From Blautia sp. (lineage in GTDB: Bacteria; Bacillota; Clostridia; Lachnospirales; Lachnospiraceae), in the NCBI GenBank assembly GCA_023664455.1, contig JAMPFM010000018.1, positions 1 to 45,702 on the forward strand: DNA of 45,702 nt, in the 5' to 3' direction. The position numbers and the translations under genes were made by a program. Position 1 is the first letter of the stretch. Each line of letters opens with the position of its first letter. Positions 40,141 to 45,702 of the stretch are shown here, piece by piece. The notes under the pieces were generated by a model, which was given only the letters and a program-made list of their open reading frames with translations, searched no databases and was not told the DNA's origin.

Positions 40141-41559
40141 ATGGCGAAATCAAAAACACTTGGTCTGGATGTAGACGGTACTCAGAAAATGATGCGCACG
40201 GGCGATTACATGGCCGACATGGGCGGACAGCTCGCACTTGGTATCATGGGGAATCTGGTAGGACAGCTAACATATTTCTACACGGATAAAGTAGGGCTTG
40301 CGGTCGGAGGCGTCGGCGTGGCAATGATGATTGCAAAAGTATTAGATGCTTTTACAGATATCATCTTTGGACACTTTATCGACCGTATGAAAGGCGGTAA
40401 GGAAAAATATTATAAATGGCTGATTTATATGGGAGTTCCGGCGGCGCTTATCACTGTTTTGCTCTTTACGGTTCCGGGTTCTATGGGAAGTCTGCCGTCA
40501 CTTATTTATGTTTGCATCACCAATATTCTTTTTACGGCTGTTATTTATACGATGATATCCACGCCATATGCAGCGATTATGGTTATCCGTACCAACAGCC
40601 AGAATGAACGAAACAAGATAGGCGTTTTCCGTGCGGTTGGAAACTATGGTGCAGGAATGATTATTTCTGTTGCGACAATTCCGTTGACAAATGCGTTGGG
40701 CGGAACCCAGAATGCATGGGTGAAGTATGGCGTAATCCTTGGTCTGGTAATCCTACTTCTCTTTTTGGTAAGTTGGAATAATTTGAGAAAAGCAAAATTT
40801 GCAGATGAAGTAGGAACAGAGAATCAGCCAGAAGCAGCGGAAGAAGAGTCGGGTTCTTTTGCAGATTCGCTGGGTATGCTGGTACGCAATAAATACTGGA
40901 TTATTGTATTACTGTTTAACCTGATTACACAGATTACTAATTCGATGGTTGGCTCAGCAGGAACTTATTACTGTAAATGGATTTTCGGCAACGATAACCT
41001 TGTAGCAATCATCGGCATGGGCGGCATGGTTGCAACTGTAATCGGTTTTGTGCTTTCTAATCCGATTATCAATAAGATAGGCGTGCGCAATACGGTTTAT
41101 TTTGGGCTTTTAGGGGCGTCTATTACGGCGGGTATCCGTTGCTTCGCACCATCAAATTTCTATTTATATATAGTGACAAGCCTAATTGGAAGTTTTGTCC
41201 AGATTCCGCTGATGTGTCTGTATGGCGTTTTGCTGGCGATGGCTGTAGATTATAATGAGTGGAAGTATGGCAAACGTCTTCTGGCAATTTCTTCGGGAGC
41301 AATCGGATTCGGAAGTAAAGTGGGAGGTGGTATTGGTACACTTCTGTTAACAGGTATTTTGACAATTGGTGGGTATGAAGCGACGCTGGCAGTGGCAACT
41401 GATTCGATGAGAATGTCTATTTACGCGCTTGGAAATTATGTGCCGTTGATTATCAACCTGATTATGTTTGCAATCTTTACACAATTTGACCTTGAAAAGA
41501 AACTTCCTCAGATTCATGCGGACCTCGAAGCACGTAGAAAAGAAAACGCACATAATTAA
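40141..41559 (+). CDS. GPH-family glycoside/cation symporter (MFS)
   Basis: 472 residues, 12 TM helices. MADMGGQLALGIMGNLVG and VLDAFTDIIFGHFIDRMKGGKEKYYKW are GPH signatures, and NEWKYGKRLLAISSGAIGFG near 364-383 is the second. GGAGG lies 6 bases before the ATG. It differs clearly from the symporter at 29381-30760, so the two may import different oligosaccharides. It sits in an operon with the GH-A hydrolase and ends at a strong terminator. Confidence 0.93.
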   Translation: MAKSKTLGLDVDGTQKMMRTGDYMADMGGQLALGIMGNLVGQLTYFYTDKVGLAVGGVGVAMMIAKVLDAFTDIIFGHFIDRMKGGKEKYYKWLIYMGVPAALITVLLFTVPGSMGSLPSLIYVCITNILFTAVIYTMISTPYAAIMVIRTNSQNERNKIGVFRAVGNYGAGMIISVATIPLTNALGGTQNAWVKYGVILGLVILLLFLVSWNNLRKAKFADEVGTENQPEAAEEESGSFADSLGMLVRNKYWIIVLLFNLITQITNSMVGSAGTYYCKWIFGNDNLVAIIGMGGMVATVIGFVLSNPIINKIGVRNTVYFGLLGASITAGIRCFAPSNFYLYIVTSLIGSFVQIPLMCLYGVLLAMAVDYNEWKYGKRLLAISSGAIGFGSKVGGGIGTLLLTGILTIGGYEATLAVATDSMRMSIYALGNYVPLIINLIMFAIFTQFDLEKKLPQIHADLEARRKENAHN

Positions 41560-41565
41560 TTTATG

Positions 41566-41602
41566 AAAGTCTGCCTGTAGAGTGAAACAGGCAGACTTTT
41601 TA
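41566..41602 (+). terminator. Intrinsic terminator after the second GPH symporter
   Basis: AAAGTCTGCCTGT pairs perfectly with ACAGGCAGACTTT (loop AGAGTGAA), ending in TTTTTA. Confidence 0.93.
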
Positions 41603-41634
41603 AAAGGTGCGCTAATTGAAAAGAGTCTCGTATT

Positions 41635-41649
41635 AATAGGTTGCCTATT
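41635..41649. repeat. Palindrome upstream of third GH3 gene
   Basis: AATAGG-TTG-CCTATT, a perfect 6-bp inverted repeat with a 3-base centre, 10 bases before TATAAT (41659-41664). It is a possible repressor operator. The 20-bp AraC-type repeats are absent here. Confidence 0.45.
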
Positions 41650-41678
41650 GAAATTAATATAATCGGAGGAGTTTCATC

Positions 41679-44105
41679 ATGAACAGAGATTATAAGGACA
41701 CAACATTACCGCCAGAGGAGCGCGCCGAGGCGCTCCTTTTGGAAATGAGTCTGGAAGAAAAAATGGCGCAGGTCAACACGGTATTCCCTTTTGACAGCTT
41801 TTATCAGGATTTTGATTATATTTCTGAAAATACCAAATATGGAATCGGGGAAGTGAGTACGCTGGAAATGCGTAGAATTGAAACGCTGGAAGAAGCGGCG
41901 GCATGGCAGAGAAAGGTGCAGGGGATTGTCATGGATAACAGCCCGCACCGTATTCCGGCTATTTTTCATATGGAAGGGTTGTGCGGCGCGTTTATACAGG
42001 AGTCTACCAGTTTCCCGGCCGGTATCGGGAGAGGAGCCGGTTTTGATTCAGAGCTGGAAGAACAAATCGCAGAGATTGTAAGCAGACAGGAAGCCGCTTG
42101 CGGCATTACCCATGTGCTGGCTCCGGTATTGGATATTTCGAGGGATTCCCGCATGGGACGGCAGGGAGAGACTTATGGGGAAGACCCGGCGCTTGCCGCG
42201 GCATTGGGTGCAGCGTATACAAGGGGAATCCAAGAGAGTGAGACCGCTGGAAGAAGACCAGAAAGTGTAGCAAAACATTTTCTGGCGTTTCATAATTCTC
42301 AAGGGGGTATTCATGGAACCCATAGCGATACGCCGCCAAGACTTCTGGAAGAAGTATATGCGAAGCCGTTCCAGGCGGCGATTGCAGAGTCGGGGCTAAA
42401 AGGCGTCATGCCCTGTTACTGTTCCCTTAACGGGGAGCCGTTATCTGCTTCCCATAGACTTCTGACAGAGCTGTTGCGGGAAGACATGGGATTTGATGGG
42501 CTGTGTGTCAGCGATTATGGTGCGATAAGCGGCGTGCACAATGTCCAGCATGTAGGGGAAACGGAAGCCGAAGCAGGGCTTTTGTGCATGGCAGCGGGAA
42601 TGGATATCGAGATGCCTAGCACGGCAGGGTATGGTGATGCATTAAAGAAAATGTTTGAAAATGAGGAAGCCGATAGGAAGCTGCTTGACAGAGCAGTACT
42701 GCGCGTCCTTACCGCGAAGTTTCGGATGGGGCTTTTTGAGAATCCATATGCCCTTCGGGGGGAAGAATTAAAAGAAATATTTGAGGATAAGAAAGGCAGG
42801 GAAGTTTCCTTACAGTCGGCAAAAGAGTCCCTGGTTCTTTTGAAAAACGACGGTGCGCTGCCTATTAAGAAAGATGTAAGGAAAATTGCAGTAATCGGTC
42901 CGCATGGGGACTGTGCGAGGAAGTTTTTTGGCGGATATACGCATCTTTGCATGGTGGAGTCCACTTATGCGGTAGCAAATTCCATTGCGGGAGTAAACGG
43001 AAGCCACAGCGGAGAAGGTATGGAAGTAAAAACTGTTCCGGGGACAGATATCCAGTCGGATGAAGGGGAAATTTTTGACGCCATCCTGCGCAGACAGAAG
43101 CCGGGCTGTAAAAGCCTTCTGGAAGAGTTAAAAGAAAGACTGCCCGGTGTGGAAATAAGTTATTCGTATGGATATTATATTGCCGGAGATGACAGAGGAT
43201 ATTTTGAAGAAGCCTTGAAGATGGTGGAAGAAGCAGATATTGCAATCCTGACGTTAGGAGGAAAGCATGGAACCTGCTCTATGGCGTCTATGGGCGAAGG
43301 GGTGGACGCCTCTCATATTAACCTTCCACCCGGACAGGAAGCTTTTATCAGGGAAGCAGCTAAAATCGGAAAACCGTTAATCGGTATACATTTTGACGGA
43401 AGACCCGTTTCCAGCGATGCCGCGGATGAATGTCTGGACGCCATCTTAGAGGCATGGAGCCCGGCGGAAACCGGAGCGGAAGCGGTAGTCGGAGCCCTGC
43501 TTGGCGATTACAGTCCCGGCGGAAAACTTCCGGTATCGGTTGCTTATCATGCAGGGCAGATACCGATTTATTACAATCACCCCAACGGTTCGGCCTGGCA
43601 TCAGGGGGATAGTATTGGGTTTGTGAACTATGTAGACCTTCCGCACACGCCTAGATATTGTTTCGGACATGGGTTGTCTTATACGGACTTTACTTATTCT
43701 GATTTGAAGATTTCAGAGCAGGAAATCGGACCGGAAGAGAGGCTGCAGATTGAAGCGGTAATTTCCAATACCGGGGAGCGGGAAGGCGATGAGGTCGTCC
43801 AGCTCTATCTGCGGGACAGGTTTGCCAGCATGACAAGACCAGTAAAAGAGCTGGCGGGATTTAAAAGGATTTCCTTGAAACCGGGTGAGAAAAAGAAGGT
43901 CATCTTCGAGGTAGCCGCCAGTCAGACAGCGTTTCTTGATAAGGACATGCGCTGGCGTATCGAGAAAGGGGCGATTGACGTAGAAATCGGAAGCTCTTCT
44001 GAGGATATCCGTCTGACGGACGAATATAAGATAAAAGAGACCGGCTGGGTTGCTGGCAGGGAAAGGGCGTTTTATGCCAAGGCACTGACAGAAATGAGAA
44101 GTTAG
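41679..44105 (+). CDS. GH3-family beta-glycosidase
   Basis: 808 residues, normal domain order. FHMEGLCGAFIQESTSFPAGIG near 97-118, the GRQGETYGEDP segment near 160-170, SVAKHFLAFHNSQGG near 196-210, and CVSDYGA with nucleophile Asp279. The sandwich domain carries LGGKHGTCSMASMGEG, then YCFGHGLSYTDFTYS and an FnIII-like domain (GDEVVQLYLRDR). CGGAGGAG precedes the ATG. There is no signal peptide. It resembles beta-xylosidase/beta-glucosidase types of GH3 more than the two other GH3 genes here. It is transcribed singly between two terminators. Confidence 0.93.
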   Translation: MNRDYKDTTLPPEERAEALLLEMSLEEKMAQVNTVFPFDSFYQDFDYISENTKYGIGEVSTLEMRRIETLEEAAAWQRKVQGIVMDNSPHRIPAIFHMEGLCGAFIQESTSFPAGIGRGAGFDSELEEQIAEIVSRQEAACGITHVLAPVLDISRDSRMGRQGETYGEDPALAAALGAAYTRGIQESETAGRRPESVAKHFLAFHNSQGGIHGTHSDTPPRLLEEVYAKPFQAAIAESGLKGVMPCYCSLNGEPLSASHRLLTELLREDMGFDGLCVSDYGAISGVHNVQHVGETEAEAGLLCMAAGMDIEMPSTAGYGDALKKMFENEEADRKLLDRAVLRVLTAKFRMGLFENPYALRGEELKEIFEDKKGREVSLQSAKESLVLLKNDGALPIKKDVRKIAVIGPHGDCARKFFGGYTHLCMVESTYAVANSIAGVNGSHSGEGMEVKTVPGTDIQSDEGEIFDAILRRQKPGCKSLLEELKERLPGVEISYSYGYYIAGDDRGYFEEALKMVEEADIAILTLGGKHGTCSMASMGEGVDASHINLPPGQEAFIREAAKIGKPLIGIHFDGRPVSSDAADECLDAILEAWSPAETGAEAVVGALLGDYSPGGKLPVSVAYHAGQIPIYYNHPNGSAWHQGDSIGFVNYVDLPHTPRYCFGHGLSYTDFTYSDLKISEQEIGPEERLQIEAVISNTGEREGDEVVQLYLRDRFASMTRPVKELAGFKRISLKPGEKKKVIFEVAASQTAFLDKDMRWRIEKGAIDVEIGSSSEDIRLTDEYKIKETGWVAGRERAFYAKALTEMRS

Positions 44106-44151
44106 AAACAGAAATGGAAATTAGAAAGGTTTTATGTTTGGGACAATATGA

Positions 44152-44188
44152 ATGGCGGCGGCTGGCGTAGTGGGCAGCCAGCCGCCAT
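44152..44188. terminator. Bidirectional hairpin between convergent genes
   Basis: ATGGCGGCGGCTGGC pairs with GCCAGCCGCCAT with a 3-base bulge; this GC-rich stem is followed by only a weak T-run on either strand. It lies between the convergent GH3 gene and the small ORF. Confidence 0.65.
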
Positions 44189-44190
44189 CA

Positions 44191-44382
44191 TTATTCTTTA
44201 ATTCTATCAATGTTGGTCATATTAACGCCGGAAACTTGAAGAATTGCTTTTAAAGAAAGATATTTCCTTTTTAGTCTTTCATATGTTTCTGTGGCATTTT
44301 CTTTTTTTGCCAAAAACATATATTCTTGTATCTCTTCAAAGTCATCAATTGCGGTTTTCATGATTTCTAAACCGTTTGGCAT
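44191..44382 (-). CDS. Small hypothetical helical protein (63 aa)
   Basis: 63 residues from the ATG at 44382 (MPNGLEIMKTAIDDFEEIQEY), with TAGGTGG 5 bases upstream; a GTG three codons earlier is less likely. It is predicted helical and charged (YERLKRKYLSLKAIL), with no TM segment or known motif. It has a good promoter of its own. Function unknown. Confidence 0.7.
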   Translation of the reverse strand: MPNGLEIMKTAIDDFEEIQEYMFLAKKENATETYERLKRKYLSLKAILQVSGVNMTNIDRIKE

Positions 44383-44429
44383 ATAAACCACCTACTTTCT
44401 GGATACGATGATTGGTTTGTGTCTATATC

Positions 44430-44458
44430 ATTATAACAAGTCATCTTTTAAGTGTAAA
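44430..44458 (-). promoter_or_regulatory. Promoter of the 63-aa ORF
   Basis: Minus strand: TTTACA (44458-44453), 17-base spacer, TATAAT (44435-44430). The surrounding ACTTTACACTT is identical to the -35 region of the 47-aa ORF promoter at 22297-22302. Confidence 0.75.
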
Positions 44459-44530
44459 GTTTTTATTCCTTGAGATGTCAGCGTTAATTGAAAATACTAA
44501 TAGAAAAGACAAAAAATCCCACAAAAGCAA

Positions 44531-44570
44531 TATATTACAATATAGAAAAATATATTACAAAAAAGAAAAT
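44531..44570 (+). promoter_or_regulatory. Candidate AraC operator, site 4 (upstream of GH43)
   Basis: Two direct repeats at an exact 20-bp period: TATATTACAATATAGAAAAA (44531-44550) and TATATTACAAAAAAGAAAAT (44551-44570). A TATAGT at 44593-44598 is a possible -10, which puts the second repeat next to the -35. Confidence 0.7.
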
Positions 44571-44636
44571 TTTCCCTCTGATAAACTCTGGATATAGTGA
44601 TTAAGTCTGTTCATAGATGAAAAGAGGAGGTATCAG

Positions 44637-45605
44637 ATGGTGGAGTATTATGGTTATGTATATGCTTATTTTAGGTGGCGGGGAGTTGCGAAAGATATGC
44701 AGTATATATATCTGGCATTGAGCAGGGACGGGCTGCATTTTACGCCGCTTAACTGTAATGAGCCGATATTGATTCCAGACAAAGGGACAAAGGCGGCGCG
44801 CGACCCGCATCTTATCCGTTCCCAGATAGACGGAAAATATTATATCATTGCGACTGATTTAGATGTAAACCAGAATAAATGGAGAGAGTATAAACTGCAT
44901 GGCAGTAAATCAGTGCATGTGTGGGAATCGACGGATATGGTGCATTGGAGCGAAGACAGTTTAAGACAGGTCATTGATGATTCGTTGGGGTGTATATGGG
45001 CGCCGAAGGTCTGCTTTGATGAGGAAAAAGAAGATTATGTCATGGCGTTTTCTGCTGCTGCGGCAGGGGAAACAGATATGAGCGTATATTATACGCGGAC
45101 AAAGGATTTTCAAAATTTTACAAAAGCCAAAATTCTTGTTTCAAAGAAGTTAAACCAGGAGAAACAAAAATGGGCATGGTTTGTTCCGCCGAAGAAATAT
45201 TGTTCTTTCATTGATTCAACGACGGTAAAGGTTGGAGATACTTACTACAGATTTACCAAAAATGATACGCTGCATACCATCATGTGTGAGAAGAGCGCGT
45301 CTATCGTAGAAGGATACTCGTTGGTAAAGGAAATTGTCGCAGACGAGCATGGCGTCGAAGGTCCTTGTGTCTATAAGCTGAATCAGAGTGAAAATTATAT
45401 TCTTCTGATGGATGGTTACGCGAGTCCAAATTCCGGCGTCGGGTATTTTCCGCTGATTTCCTCTACGGAAAATATGATATTGGCGGATTTTTATAGACTG
45501 CCGCCGCAGGAATACTATCTACCCGAGGGCTGTAAGCACGGCTCCGTATTACCTGTGACCAAGGATGAATATGAACGTTTAGAAGCAGCATTTGAAAGAG
45601 ATTAA
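44637..45605 (+). CDS. GH43-family glycoside hydrolase
   Basis: 322 residues, single five-bladed beta-propeller. AARDPHLIR gives the candidate base Asp56, CIWAPKV near 119-125 is the typical GH43 strand, FIDSTTVKVGDTYYRF gives Asp193, and VEGPCVYKL gives the candidate acid Glu241. GGAGG lies 6 bases before the ATG. There is no signal peptide. GH43 members act on arabinose- or xylose-containing glycans, so the locus may handle hemicellulose oligosaccharides as well as beta-glucosides. The exact activity is unknown. Confidence 0.9.
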   Translation: MVEYYGYVYAYFRWRGVAKDMQYIYLALSRDGLHFTPLNCNEPILIPDKGTKAARDPHLIRSQIDGKYYIIATDLDVNQNKWREYKLHGSKSVHVWESTDMVHWSEDSLRQVIDDSLGCIWAPKVCFDEEKEDYVMAFSAAAAGETDMSVYYTRTKDFQNFTKAKILVSKKLNQEKQKWAWFVPPKKYCSFIDSTTVKVGDTYYRFTKNDTLHTIMCEKSASIVEGYSLVKEIVADEHGVEGPCVYKLNQSENYILLMDGYASPNSGVGYFPLISSTENMILADFYRLPPQEYYLPEGCKHGSVLPVTKDEYERLEAAFERD

Positions 45606-45702
45606 AAGAGATTTAAGAAATGAAACCAGATTAAAGAAATTAAAAGGGATTTAAGAAATGAAACCAGATTAAAGAAATTAAAAGGGATTTAAGAAATGAA
45701 AC
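45601..45702. repeat. 38-bp tandem repeat at the right edge
   Basis: Two full 38-bp units (45601-45638 and 45639-45676) that differ at one base, and 26 bases of a third cut by the window end. Each starts ATTAAAAG(A/G)G and ends AGATTAAAGAA. The first unit covers the last codon and stop of the GH43 gene. It has no spacer structure, so it is not CRISPR. Confidence 0.9.

Noticed and set aside
45601-45702. CRISPR array or att site at the right edge
   Set aside because: Pure tandem repeat without spacers; no integrase nearby in the window.

Overview
The window looks like chromosomal DNA of a gut- or rumen-type Firmicute of class Clostridia, most likely Lachnospiraceae. Support for this comes from AGGAGG-type ribosome binding sites, a tryptophan T-box, the clostridial trp order E-G-D-C-F-B-A, GPH sugar symporters beside cytoplasmic GH3/GH94/GH43 enzymes, AraC regulators and many small toxin-antitoxin modules. 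The assignment is by protein resemblance recalled from memory; no search was run. No rRNA, tRNA, CRISPR array or complete insertion sequence was seen.

Layout. (1) 1-410: the N-terminal part of a nuclease-like protein that runs off the left edge. (2) 521-13680, minus strand: a full tryptophan operon with a sigma-A promoter, a T-box leader with a UGG specifier candidate, then trpE, trpG, trpD, trpC, trpF, trpB and trpA. It is split between trpG and trpD by a compact five-gene cassette (nucleotidyltransferase, membrane flippase-like/kinase-like fusion, HAD phosphatase, polytopic membrane protein, GT2 glycosyltransferase) that has its own promoter. A long hairpin-forming repeat sits between trpF and trpB, and a second copy lies about 35 kb away. 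(3) 13693-16297, plus strand: a polar amino-acid ABC transporter, divergent from trp across a 33-bp-period repeat array. (4) 16.3-26.2 kb: an accessory stretch with a high-molecular-weight rubredoxin, a UPF0175/DUF3368 toxin-antitoxin pair, an ECF sigma factor with a membrane partner carrying a cysteine ladder, an ABC exporter, small ORFs, a MATE exporter, a RelB/YoeB pair and a CPBP protease.

(5) 26.2-45.6 kb: a carbohydrate-use locus with two AraC regulators, three GH3 enzymes (one circularly permuted), a GH94 phosphorylase, a clan GH-A hydrolase of uncertain family, a GH43 enzyme and two GPH symporters. None of the enzymes has a visible signal peptide, so the locus probably imports short oligosaccharides and breaks them down in the cytoplasm. 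Four upstream regions share direct repeats with an exact 20-bp period and a (G/A)CAATA-like core, a strong candidate for the common AraC-family operator. The window ends in a 38-bp tandem repeat that starts at the GH43 stop codon.

The observations I rate highest are the cassette inside the trp operon with its membrane/kinase-like fusion, the 20-bp operator set, the every-fourth-residue Cys tract beside an ECF sigma factor, and the two-copy hairpin repeat with compensatory base changes.
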